This document shows, piece after piece, positions 11,295 through 22,911 of a stretch of DNA of 64,000 nt (the first letter of the stretch is position 1; each line of letters opens with the position of its first letter). Below the pieces are notes generated by a model. It was not told the DNA's origin and did not search any database. It saw only the letters and a program-made list of their open reading frames with translations. Source of the stretch: Malania oleifera (Eukaryota; Streptophyta; Magnoliopsida; Santalales; Ximeniaceae); the NCBI RefSeq assembly GCF_029873635.1, contig NC_080419.1:67595323-67659322 (forward strand), given 5' to 3'. A program made the position numbers and the translations under genes.

Positions 11295-12972
11295 CTATAA
11301 ATGCTTTATATTGTACTCTTGATATAAATGACTTCAATAGGGTCATGGCTTGCAAACTAGCCAAAGAAATATGAGATAAATTAGAAGTAACCTATAAAGG
11401 TACTATTGATGTAAGGGATAATAGGATCGATATGTTAACTAGTGAATACGAAGCCTTTAGGATGAGCCCAGAAGAATCAATCACTAGCTTGTACACTAGG
11501 TTCACCCATATTATAAACTCCCTCAATGCACTAGGAAAAACTTACAACACCTATGAAATGATCCAAAAAATTCTTAGAGAGCTACCACCGATTTGGGAAC
11601 CTAAGGCCACTGCAATAACTGAAGGACGAAATCTTAAAAACACTTCCCTAGATGAACTCTTAGGTTCTCTCCTCACCTATGAAATGGCTATGAACGAAAG
11701 AAGTGGAAAATCTAAAGCCCAAGACTTTGTTGCATTTAAAGTCTCAAATGAAAACTCTAGTGATGAATATGAAGATGAGATGGATATAAATGAAATAGCC
11801 TACATATCCAAAAAGCTTGCAAAAATCCTTAGAAATAAGAATAAATTCACAAGAAAAATCTAGAAATCAAAATATGAATCAGATGAAGAAGAAACTAATA
11901 AAAAGAAATCAAGGAATAAAATCCCTACATGTTATAATTGCAAAAAGGATGGACACATGAAACTAGATTGTCCACAACTTAAGAAGGATTCAAAAAAGAA
12001 AAAGAAAAAGGCAATGAAAGCCACTACTTGGGGCAACATATGTACAAGTAGTTCAGAAAGTGAATCAAGTGACCAAGAGGTTGCTTGCTAAATGGCATGA
12101 GATGATGATGAAGAACAAAGTTCCTCATCCAAATCGGTTAATGAGTATAGTAGTGATTCATCTAATGAATCCAATCATGAGAGCATGCCATCTTATGAAG
12201 ATTTACAAAATGAATTATTTAAAGTTCATAAGATCCTAGACGAAGTAACTAAACAATATACTTCATTGAAAAATAAGAATGAAGGTACAATAAAGGAGTT
12301 AGAATCCCTTAAACTTGTTGAAAGAGAAAAAGATTCAAAAATCAAGAAAATAGAAAATAAGCATGAAGCCATGATGAATGAATTAGAGCCTAAAAATCTT
12401 GCTAAAAAATACAAAGATTAGAAAATCAAGAGATTAGAAAGTAAGAATGAAAAGTTGATGAAGGAATTAGAAAACTTAAGATCCCAATACTCTATGGAAA
12501 ATGAGAAAGATCAATATATTTCTAAGTTAGAGAATAAAATCATAAAAATATCTCAAAATCAAGAAAATGGAAAAAATATACCAAATTCAAAAAAAATATA
12601 CAAAATTCAGAAATTTATAATCTTAAGAGAGAAATTGAGGATCAAGCCAAAATCATCTATAACTTCATAAAAGGAAAAGTAAATCTTGACAAAATGATTA
12701 GGGCACAAAGAATGTCCTTATATAAAGAAGGCATATGATTTAATGGAGTTGAGAATACAAAGAAAAAGAATCTCTACATGAGATACTTTACAAAAGCCTT
12801 TAAAGATTATGCTAGCACCTCTTCAAATATTTACACTCACGCCACATACTTCCTATGTAAGAAGAAGAGACATATAAAGTTTGAATGTCCATTAAAAAGA
12901 CAAGGTGTGAAAACTAAACAAGTATGGAAAGTAAAAAAATATCCCTTGTTAAACCATCCGGACCCAAGATAG
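11295..12972 (+). pseudogene. Copia-1 gag, N-terminally truncated and broken
   Basis: Copia capsid-type gag (UBN2/retrotran_gag family). The frame enters at INALYC, aligned with the Copia-2 and Copia-3 gags, and continues through the conserved blocks EYEAFRM, LPPIWEPKATAI and SLDELLGSLLTYEMAMNER (11432-11863). An in-frame TGA replaces the Trp of KEIW near 11373 and a TAG follows at 11861. A first zinc knuckle, CYNC-X4-H-X4-C, lies near 11930-11970; a serine/acid-rich linker and a coiled coil (12185-12670) follow; a second knuckle of the form CXXC-X4-H-X4-C sits near 12850-12893. In a live element gag forms the virus-like particle and the knuckles bind RNA. At least four stops plus the missing N-terminus make it non-functional. 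Confidence 0.88.
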
Positions 12973-14608
12973 TAAGGATACCAAGATGAAATAAGAAAAA
13001 AATCTCAAAGATGAGTTTTTGACTAATGAAAACTGTTGGCCTCAATCAATGAATGAATCATACAAGGCTTAACTTAGAAAGTATTAAAATGTGGAAAGCA
13101 AAATGAATTTTACGAATTTATATGAAATCAAAAGTAAGAAAATCTTAACTTATTGCATGAGTTTTTGATTAAGAAAAGATATTTGAGAATAAGAAAGACT
13201 TGAGCAAAATTGTAGTTCAATACAAATAATAATGATTTGCTCCCTGCTTATATGTTATGCTACATGCTTACATGCTGATATCTTGATAGTGCCAATGACA
13301 TGAAAATGATTTGACTTATATCAATGATTTATGGCTCACTATATATTGAAAATTTGAGCATGATTTTGATGCATGAATTTTGATATGACATTGATATATG
13401 AATATGAAATTAATTCTTGACCATACATGCTAATGATGGATCACATAGATAAACTTATTTTTCTTGTGTCGCTCCTTGTACTAGACTACATGTGCTTATT
13501 GATAATTTTCTTTATGTTAACTAATGTCAAAAATGAGAGAAAGTTAAATTGCAAAATTGGCATCTAAATAATTTGGTATCCATGAGCAGTGCATGATGTG
13601 ACATCAATATTAGTATCTATGAAGTATATTGGTATCCATGAATATATCAATTGGTATTTGAGCATAACAACATAATAATATCCATAAGCATGCTATGATG
13701 ATAATGATATGATATTGGTGTTTGATATTAGTATCCATGAGCACATACATGATATATTTAGCATGGGATGATAAACTTAAAAGCATAATTGGTATCAAAT
13801 ATGAATGTATTAAATTCAGGGGGAATGATGACTTATTGCTTGTATTAATTTGTTTCTCTATTTTCCTATTGGTATCATATTTTCAATTATTATCATGAAT
13901 TAATGAAATTTTCAATTGGTATCATGAATTGTGAATGAAAAATATGACTCTTGAAGTATATTTAGTTAATATGAATTGTGTGCAATATATGCTTGTTTGT
14001 GAATTTAAAGATGTTACAATACATATGCATTATGAATTGCAAATATGAAATATGCACGACTATTGAAGAAGTTTTTGAGTAAATTTTGAGCATGATGAAT
14101 TTTGAGCTAATATGAACCTTCACTAAGATCTATACTTTAGCTTATGGTTGCTCATAACCCTAGTAATTATATGTTTTTCTTATTTATCTTAAGGGGGAGA
14201 AGTTTTGGGCAAAAATTGAGCATGAGCATAATATTAAAAATTGAACATGATAAATATATCAAAAGGGGTAGAAATATTTCATATTGAATGATATTGATAT
14301 TGAATGATGTGATTTTAATATATGTTGGGCAAAAATTGAGCATGAGCATGATATTAAAAATGAACATGATATATATATATATCAAAAGAGGTAGAAGTAT
14401 TTGATATTGAATGATATTGATATTGAATGATGTAATTTTAATATATGAGCATGGTATGGAAACATAATTTATAATTTTTGAAATTAATTTTTGAAATTGA
14501 CCTTGATATTGCAAATATTGTTAAGATGATGCTTATTGTAAGGGGGAGTCTTTTTAAGGCTCACTCAAATTTTTGCTTCTTATTTGTCATCATAAAAAAA
14601 GGAGAGAT
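12973..14608 (+). other. Copia-1 post-gag/post-pol non-coding region, pol deleted
   Basis: No protease, integrase or reverse transcriptase is left: the sequence passes from the gag C-terminus to the untranslated tail. The tail is marked by the word attcaggggga (near 13815), which also follows the RNase H stop in Copia-2 (50540). The stretch 13560-13780 repeats ggtatccatgag-like words. The PPT-like aaaaaaaggagaga (14594-14607) directly precedes the LTR. Confidence 0.7.
14208..14450. repeat. Tandem duplication of about 120 bp
   Basis: Two adjacent copies starting gggcaaaaattgagcatgag (near 14206 and 14328), each ending in a run of gatattgaatgat words. About 90 percent alike by eye. Confidence 0.8.
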
Positions 14609-16165
14609 TGTTGGCCTTACAAGGCTTAACATCCTATTTTGATGCTAACAAACAAGTGGAATTTAACATATTTAGTTAAGTGATGACATTTTAGGACTCA
14701 ATTATGAGAAAGCAAGGTCTAGTGTTCAGAAGGATTCATGAAAGCTTATATTTCAAAGAAGGATGATCATATGAAGCTTAAAGCATAGATTCAAAGATGA
14801 TATCTATTAAATTTTGAAGATATCATGAGAGTGTGGATGTTAAAGAGAACGTGTTAAAAGCATAAAGCTTAAAGACAAGAGAGCCAAAGAAAAGCAAAGC
14901 AAGAGAGCCAAAGAAAAGCAAAGCATGAAGACTTAAGTGTCTAGAATGTCTAAAGTCATAAGAAGTCTTTATGTAAGTACTTCATATTTTAAATATCTTA
15001 TGAAATAATTTGAGGCTCATTAGGATGCAACAAAGACTTAGAGACCAGTTTTTAAAAACCCCAGAAAATGTTTTTGAAAAGTCACATTTAAGTTTTTCAA
15101 ATAACAAAAGGTTTTAAATCTTAAAAAATAGAAGTTTTGAAAAAATTAACTGGTCATCCAACTGACCAGAATGCTCTAAAATTTCTCAGTTGACTGAAAA
15201 ATATAATAGTTGAATAGCTATCGAGCTGACTGACCATTTTGACCTATGATCAGTCAGCCAAGCGACAAGAGGGTATGTCCAGCCTTCTGACACTTTTGAA
15301 CTGTGTTCAGTTAGCCAACTGATAATTTAATGGAGTTAATTTTTGGCAGACAGAAAGGTCTTAGTCGTCTGTCCAGCAGACTAATCCTATATAAAACACT
15401 TACCCAGTCGCCTGTCCAGCTGACTGACCCTATGGGAATTTAATTTTTGAACTTTAATGGGAAAATTCTAAAAATTAGTTTTTTAAATCTAAACCTTGTA
15501 AAAACTTGGTGAATACTCTAAATAACTTGGGAAATAAGGAAACTCACCCTAAAAAGTCTATAAATGCTCCTTTAACCCAAGGAATCAAATCACCAAGCAT
15601 ACAATCAAGCAATCAAGCATCCTACTTTCAACCTCTCACCAAGCTCACTCTTATTCATACTCTTACTGGGAGAATTCTACTAAATTGCTGTTGATTCATG
15701 AGCCCACTGTTCTAATCTACAACTAAGTTTTCTCAAATCCTAAGAAAGAACCTCTGGTGATATCTTATCTTGAGCTTCAATTCTATTTCATCTTGATATT
15801 TAAATTCTAAAGTACATAGTGATTGAAATTATACTAATCTGCTTTGTGTGAAAGAATTATAGTATGTAACTCTTGTTTCCTTTTTCTTGACGATTCCAGT
15901 TTGTTGGATCATTGACCAAGCATGGGGTATCGCTTGGAGAGGTGACTACTCTACCCTATTGAAGGAGTTCCCAAGCTTGGGATATCGCTTGAAGAGGGGA
16001 TTACTCTAGCCTATTGAAGGAGTGTGTAACAGTTTTGTTCCGCCCGGAAAGGAACTGGTATAGTGGAATCCTTAGGTGGTTTGCCTAAGGTGAGGATGTA
16101 GGCTGGGGATAAGCCGAACCTCATAAAAACTTGGTCTCACTCTTCTCTTTCCCTTACTCTCTATC
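14609..16165 (+). mobile_element. Copia-1 3' LTR, first part
   Basis: Starts TGTTGGCCTTACAAGG right after the PPT. Its first 60 bases resemble the start of the Copia-3 LTR. It carries an array of short palindrome-like words (15140-15440), a TATA-like tatataaaac near 15389, and a purine-rich block (15940-16120) that aligns with blocks in the other two copia LTRs. It stops in cccttactctctat at 16165, which corresponds to an internal position of the Copia-3 LTR, not to an LTR end. Confidence 0.8.
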
Positions 16166-16472
16166 GACACCCCATTTTGCCCGGGCCAAATATAACAAAG
16201 CGCCATTTTACTATTATTATTATTAGTATTATTACTTTAAGTATTATTATTATTAGGATATTTTTACTGTTATTAGTATTATTATAAGCTTTAGTATTAT
16301 TAGTATTATTACTATTATTATTATCATTAGTTTATTATTAGTTTATTATTAGTTTATTATTATTAATATTATTCTTATTGCTTTTATTATTTTAGGATAT
16401 TATTATTATTATTAGGTTATTTTTATTATCATTATTATCATTATCATCATCATCATCATCATCATCATCATG

Positions 16473-16530
<58 letters not shown>

Positions 16531-16710
16531 GTTTTATTATTTTTATCATTCTTATTATTTCTATTTTATTATTACTTTACTATAATTATTGTTATTATTT
16601 TTACTATTTCTATTTATTCTTATTATTATTAGTATTATCATTATTTTTAAAAATTATTATTACTACATTACTATTATTATTATTAATATATTATTATTAT
16701 TATTATTATC
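16166..16710. repeat. LTR-like start followed by a long (ATT)n array
   Basis: Opens cgacaccccattttgcccgg, which looks like the start of a gypsy LTR, then about 500 bases of imperfect (ATT)n/(ATC)n. It is the left border of DNA inserted into the Copia-1 LTR. A matching (ATT)n block near the right border (40385-40555) suggests both ends belong to one gypsy element. The poly-Ile reading frame here is not a gene. Confidence 0.7.
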
Positions 16711-17329
16711 CACTACCAGCATGCAATACATATCAACAGCATCAGCCATGCAGGAGGCATTCAAGACTAGCATGCAATCAGGTAGCAATCAACAAATCAT
16801 AAAATATAATCTATCCATTAAAGAATATAAATAGCAAAGAACAAGGGACATTATTAAGTTCAGCGTAATATTGTTATTCATCTAAACATATGGAATAGGG
16901 GGAGCAACCACAAGCTCAGAACACATACTTATTCAAATAAGGATTTCAATACTTAACGCATGATGTCTTACATGTATGCATGATCATAAGGTGCATGAAC
17001 ACACTCTTTATTCAAAACAATATGCCTGAACACACTCTTAATTCTAGGCAATTTATTCATCTAAAGTGACCATCACATAACATTCAAATAACATACATTT
17101 ACACTTTTTTTCCCCCAAATATAGTAGTGTTATCCCAACTAAGTGCCCATTTTATCTCAAACAAGTGTCAAATTCCAGCTTTCCTAACTACCGCTTAATG
17201 TAGAAATGCCAACAAGTGCCTAATTACAGCTTGGCCAACCATTACTTAATGCAGAAATACCCTACGGAGATTTAAACAACTAATAGAGCTACTAGCATAT
17301 AGCTCAAATTATGTTTTAAATACCTTGTA
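16711..17329. other. Non-coding flank of the CACTA coding block
   Basis: No ORF. Two diverged tandem copies of about 57 bp (aacaagtgYcNaatt ... gcagaaataCC) at about 17160-17275. About 65 bp at 16713-16780 resembles 23910-23977 in the same orientation, on the other side of the transposase block. Confidence 0.5.
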
Positions 17330-19075
17330 ATGAGAGGAGCCACCCACATCATCCGATCGAGATTGGCACATCATTTGTTCAAATTGCGCTTGCCTATTCA
17401 TCATGGCTTCCAGCTAGGCTTGAAAGGTGGACACCGTGTCTTTCAATTGCTAGTTCCACTACAACGGTGGACATCATGTGTTTCAATTCCTGGTTCTCCA
17501 CTACAATGGTGGACACCATGTCTTTCAATTCCTAGTTCACCATTTCCACCATCTACATCTGTAAAACCATCTCCTCCGCACGAGACTTGGCGTCTCGACG
17601 CACTTGTTCCATGTCTGCACGAGCCACCGCACCTATAGATAATGATGTTGTTAGGGTGATGTATCCACTTCCAAGACCTTTCACCCAACCCTCCGCTCGT
17701 TCCCCAAGCACCTAAGCAATTATATGGAAATCTGTCATTTTCTTACTCCCCTCTAGGTGCATCCCTCAACTCGACCATCCATGCCTAATTTGAGTCATGA
17801 AAATGATAAAAAGGAAGAAGTAAGAATACAACTTCGATGTTTTGAATCAAGTAATAAACTAAATATTTTCTTTGACTTACATGTTTGCCTTATGCACCCT
17901 CGCACCACTCCCGCGATCGCCGCTGGTGTGTTCTCTAATAAAGATCCGATAGCGGCTCCTCTGCGCCAGTCTCAGGATCACACTACATTATCATATAAGA
18001 CATCATTAATATTAAGTCATGTAATGGTCAGATAGTTTTATATATAGTAATTACCCATCGATGATGTACGAATAACCTCGACCCACCGCGATGCATCGTA
18101 GGGAGTTTGCTATTGTTTGCAGCATTTGTTTCACATATAGCCTACAAAAAAGATGTAATGACGGTTTATTAGTGACATCAATGTGAAAAAGTAGTGATTA
18201 TAATACAAACACATCACCTGATAGTGTGGGTAGCGGAAATTGTGACACACCACCTCCCAATCCTTTTGAGATATCTTATCGCATAGGTGTGCTTCTGCTT
18301 GATCTCCCATCGCCCGAAAATGCTTGCTCATTTTTGAGTGATAGCTCTTAAATTTATTGCACAGTTGGACATCCACCACCCTCTTCACATGGCCAGCCTC
18401 AAGGATGTCCGTATCAAACTCCTCCTGCATAGGTAATACAATTAGAATGTTAGACAATTGTTAATTGGCTAGTATATTAAAAGTAAAAAAACAAAACAAA
18501 AAAAAAAGGTTTGGGATTACTTACCAAAATGCGCATGTAAAGAACCAAGCGCTGCTCCTGAGTCACTTGCGGCCAGCTGAAGGGTGTGACTAGAGCATAC
18601 TATCAGTATATAATGCCGAGCTCCCGGGTCCACAATGTGCACCAATCATTAAGTGGGGTCGTGTAGCCTAGAGGAATGTCAATCCGAATCCGCTGCTTAG
18701 TCCTCTCTAGGTGCTTCTTCAGTGACATGTTCTTCGCTGCCCCACGACTTGACCTCACCATGGATGTAGATGCTGAAAGTAGAGTTAAATTAAGAACAAC
18801 ATTATAACCATACACGTGAATAACCATCAATAGTTGAAATGTAAATAAATTAATCATAGCCTTACCAACACTGCTTATCATGGTCAGAAACTCACCCTGC
18901 GTATCAGCGCATCTGTGGTATCCATGTCTAGCCAAGGTCCGGATGGCTCAAACAATGATGGTGCCACAGCACCATCAACCTGCTCTGCTGGTCTAAAGGC
19001 CACCAGATCAACCTCGTGTGATGACATAGTCGATAGCGTGGAAGGAAGTTGGCCACGACGGCCTCTTGGTGCCAT
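17330..19075 (-). pseudogene. CACTA second ORF, Ptta/En/Spm plant transposase family (PF03004-like)
   Basis: Starts MAPRGRRGQLPS at 19075. Recognisable blocks in order: a basic stretch followed by RIDIPLGYTTPLNDW (about 18640-18690), a cell of VDVQLCNKFKSYHSKMSKHF and DWEVVCHNFRYPHYQ (about 18220-18400), then KLPTMHRGGSR-like residues (about 18080), an acidic PETGAEEP block (about 17960) and a C-terminal coiled coil built from repeats of ELKDMVSTIVVENQ (17400-17560). At the DNA level the coil is a 39-42 bp tandem triplication. Putative introns separate the blocks, and stops in the coil (for example QM-stop-MVEMVN) show decay. In CACTA elements this second protein is thought to bind DNA near the ends. 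Confidence 0.75.
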
Positions 19076-19197
19076 GCCTGAAAATATTAGATAAGTAAAT
19101 ATAAAAAGTACGAATTTTAGATGGATGCATAATAAATATATTTTTAGTTATTTACACATGTTAGATACATAGTGACAACCTTCACTTGCTTACCCTC

Positions 19198-22100
19198 TAC
19201 ATGTCCTCAATATCGGCATCATCCTTACTTTCTAAAGTGTCTTCCTCTTCACTACAGTACTCGACCCCTGTTTCATTTTCCCCATCTGTTTCCTCATCGC
19301 CGATGAAGTGAACGTTTACAAAGGGTTCAATTGTAATGTCAATAGTCTCTACAGCTTATGTTGTGGCACCAACCCTATGCAATGGTATAAGATCGGGGCC
19401 TTCTTTGACAACATTGAAAGTGGATTGCGGTGCTACACTGACAGATGACTCATCTTCTTGGAATGCAGCCTCACTAGCCCTCATCTCCCCATCTACAACT
19501 TCTGTAATAGCGTACAAACTTCAAAGAGGAACCTTTTATGCCACATGCCATTCACCCTTCAATTTTATGTCTTTAAGTTAAAACACTTGTTCTGCCTATC
19601 ACTAGCACAAAAGGGTCATTTTGATACCATGTCTTACTAAAATTGACACTAGTAAAGTAGACATCCATGTTTATCCCAGTCTTTTTATTGCCAATGTCCC
19701 ACAAGGTACACTTGAACAGGTGGACGAGTCTGTTGGCTCCATAGCTAAGCTCTATAATGTCATCCAACACACCAAAGTAGTCAATTTCTTCATCTCCTTA
19801 TGTGCCTAGCACCGCAACCCCACAATTTTGGGTTCTTCTATGCAATTCGAGGGACTTTGTATGAAATCAAAACCCATTGACAATGCAGCCACTGTAGTGG
19901 TTAACTTGTTGATTGGGGCCACATGCCAACGTGTACAAATCTTTACTTGTCGTTGGTTCCTTATTGTAATACATGACTTTCATCTATTAAATAAACAGGA
20001 GTTGAGAAGGATAAACCGTCAATAGTGAAAACATACATTGCTTCGTATTCAGGCAGTATTTGTTACTTACACGACTCCCAAACCAATTGATAAATTCCTT
20101 TTTATGTCTTTCGTCAATATTCCTTTCATTTTGAGCCAGATGTTTAACTTTATGTTCGTTATATGCAGCAGTAGTACATGTTAATGTCAACTAAATATAT
20201 AAGTATGCATATGTAAATACAATGCAAAGTAAGGAGTTTGGAACCACGTAATCGATATATGGAACAATTTCACCACAATTATTGAGGACGTAAAAATGAG
20301 CCTTTTGTAGGTCGTCCATATTAAGGAAATCGTAAACTCGTGCACCAAAAGACCGAACATTTTCTCGAAATATAGAGCTCCTTGGTTCTTCATCTTTGGC
20401 ATTAATAACATAAACGTCTGCTTTTCGCTCCTCACGAGTGAACCTTGTGTCAATATCATGTAGATACATTAAGCAAAATTCAAGACATTCACTATTAATG
20501 TATGCCTCAATGATTGAACCTTCCGGTTGTGCCTTATTGCGCACATACCCCTTCAAAGTGGATAAGAACCTATGCATTTTACGTAGCATTATAGATTTGT
20601 AGACACAAAAAAGAAAAAAAAAAAAAAAAAACAAGGAAATCACGTGACCATTATACAAGGACATTATAATTTACCTCTCAATAGGATACATCCAACGATA
20701 TTGAACCGGTCCTCCAATTATGGCCTCCCTTGGTAAACGGACGACTAGGTGGACCATCACATCGAAGAATGTTGGCGAAAATATTCTCTATAGTTTGCAT
20801 AGTATGATCACGATGTCATCCTCTAATCATTCAAGTACATTTATGCTTAATTGTTCGGAGCACAATTTTCAAAAAAAGATCCCCAGCTCAATCAACACCG
20901 AGCAAACATCTTCAGTCAAGTGTCTAGGAAGAAAAACGGGTAGAACCCGTTGTAGAAGGACGTGGTAGTCATGATTTTTCATTCCTAACATCTTCCCTTC
21001 CTTCGTGTTTATGCATCAAGCTATGTTTGATGCATATCCATCAGGGAATTTCACTGATTTCAACCATTCGAAGAATTTATTCTTCTCATCTTTCGAAAAT
21101 GTGTAACAAGCTAATGGCAGGAGAATTTTGTCCCCATCACGAAACAGGTGCGACTCAAGTTGTATTCCCATATCTTCCATATCCTGGCGAGCATTTGCGT
21201 GTCCTTTGTCTTCCCATTTATATCCAACAATGTACCAATGACATTCTCATAAATGTTCTTTTCAATGTGCATGACATCTAAGTTATGGCGTAGTGGAAGA
21301 TTTTTCTAGTATGGAAACTTGAAGAAGATGCTTCTCTTTTTCCAATTCAACTCCCACTCAACGCATTTTCTTTTTCTACTAGTCGGTGGTTTCCTAAATT
21401 TCACATCTCCGATCAACCTTAGTTGGTTTAATATCTCTTCCCCACTTAGTCGCTTTGGCTGCGACTTTCATTCAGGTTTTCCATTAAAGCTTCTGATGCC
21501 ACAAGTCCTCCAAGGATGTCCAGTTCGTAGAAAACGACGATGACACATAAAGTATAACTTGCGGCCATGCTTCAAGGTTAAAGACCTAGCATCCTTATTA
21601 CATGCTAGGTATGCTAAGTAACCTTTTATCCTCCAACCTGACAGGTTGCCGTAAGTGGGGAAATCATTAATTATCCACACCACTGCAACATGTATTCGAA
21701 ATGTTGTCACGGTTTCCTCATCGAATGTCTCCACTCCTTTTTCCTATAGTTCTTTCAACTCGTCAATTAAAGGACGTAGATAAACATCAATATCATTACT
21801 AGGTGCCCTCAGTCTAGGAATGAGCAGATACATATAAATGAAAGGTTCTTTCATACATTGCCATGGCAGTATATTCTATGGCATCATCATAACTGGCCAC
21901 ATGCTATACGGGTTGTTCATGTCATCGAAAGGATTGAACCCATCTGACGCAAGGCTAAGTCTGATGTTCCGAGGATCACTAGCAAACCACAAATGCATTT
22001 TATCAAAATCAGCCAAAGCTTTGGAGTCCGCTGGATGGCTAAGGGTGTTTCCATCTTGAAGACGTTTCTTTTGATACCATCTCATATTTGTAGTAGTCTT

Positions 22101-22911
22101 TTTGCACGTATACAATGGTTGCAATCGCGGGATTAATGGATAATATCACAAAACATTTTTGGGGATTTTTTTACCCTTCTTCAGATTAGTTGCATACCTC
22201 GGTTTACCACATTCTGGGCACTTGTTCGTATTTTCATGTTCACCATAAAAAAGTGCACAATTATACCTACATGCATGTATTAGAGTGTAACCGAGACCCA
22301 ATTCATGCATGTATGTCTTCGCCTCATAAAAGACTTCGGAAGTGTTTCACCATTAGGAAGTGCCACCTTAATGAGGCTTAAATGCATGTTGAATGTGCTA
22401 TGAGATAACTTATGCATTGTCTTTGCATGAAACAACTTTATTAGAAACTCTAATTTTGAGAACTTTTTATAGTTTGGATATAGGGGCACCTGTGCATCCC
22501 TAATGAGATTAGCAAATGGTTTACCGAGTCGATTCAACGTACTAGGATCGCAAGGTGTGGTACCTATTGAAGTAGATTCATCACCAGTACGCAACACACC
22601 GACATCACCCGTGTCCACTGCAATCCCCCTTTGCAAGTCACCTAACATTTCAATTAACCCTTCCGAACTGCATAACTTTCATCGTGGAACACCCATGTTG
22701 TGTACCTTTTCTCCATTCCAAAGTCTAATGAATGTGAATGGACCAAATCAATGTGTTTGAATGTTATGTTTTTGCATTTCTTGCAAGAGCACCTTATTCT
22801 ACTGGCTTGGTCTGCATGAGGATGCGCGAACTCTATGAAATCATGTACCCTTTTCACGTATTCTAGCAAAAACCTACCTCGAAATTTCATCCAACTCTTA
22901 TCCATGTTCAT
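19198..22911 (-). pseudogene. CACTA TNP2-type transposase, broken
   Basis: Read from 22911 leftwards. Transposase-associated domain (start MNMDKSWM, then IRCSCKKCKN; 22911-22654). A frameshift near 22660. A linker with CPECGKPRY (about 22205). The TNP2 core (Transposase_21): MRWYQKKR, HPADSKA, WFASDPRNIRLSLASDGFNPF (22075-21930), then INDFPTYGNLSGW, CNKDARSLTLKHGRK, CHRRFL (21665-21520) and LDVMHIEKNIYENV (about 21270). A DUF4218-type block with FLSTLKGYVRNKAQPEGSI (20580-20510). A DUF4216-type block (about 19945-19600; LACGP, QNCGVAV, LFKCTLWD, NDPFVL). An acidic tail ends at a stop at 19198. Several frameshifts and stops, mainly at 21000-20750, break it. A live protein would cut and join the CACTA ends. 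Confidence 0.9.

Larger units (their letters stand above)
11291..16165 (+). mobile_element. Copia-1: truncated Ty1/copia (SIRE-like) retrotransposon, left segment
   Basis: Contains a gag relic (11295-12972), a long non-coding post-pol region and the first 1.56 kb of a 3' LTR. The 5' LTR, the first 80 or so gag codons and all of pol are missing. The LTR continues at 40843-41306 after about 24.7 kb of inserted DNA. Lineage call (SIRE/Maximus-like) rests on the long LTRs, a gag with a coiled coil and two zinc knuckles, and close similarity to Copia-2 and Copia-3; it is inference. Confidence 0.8.

Noticed and set aside
16711-16716. CACTAC as a possible left CACTA terminus
   Set aside because: Only six bases match, no subterminal repeats follow, and the preceding atc does not match the aaa after the right terminus.
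16470-16802. Poly-isoleucine/leucine ORF
   Set aside because: Translation of an (ATT)n microsatellite.
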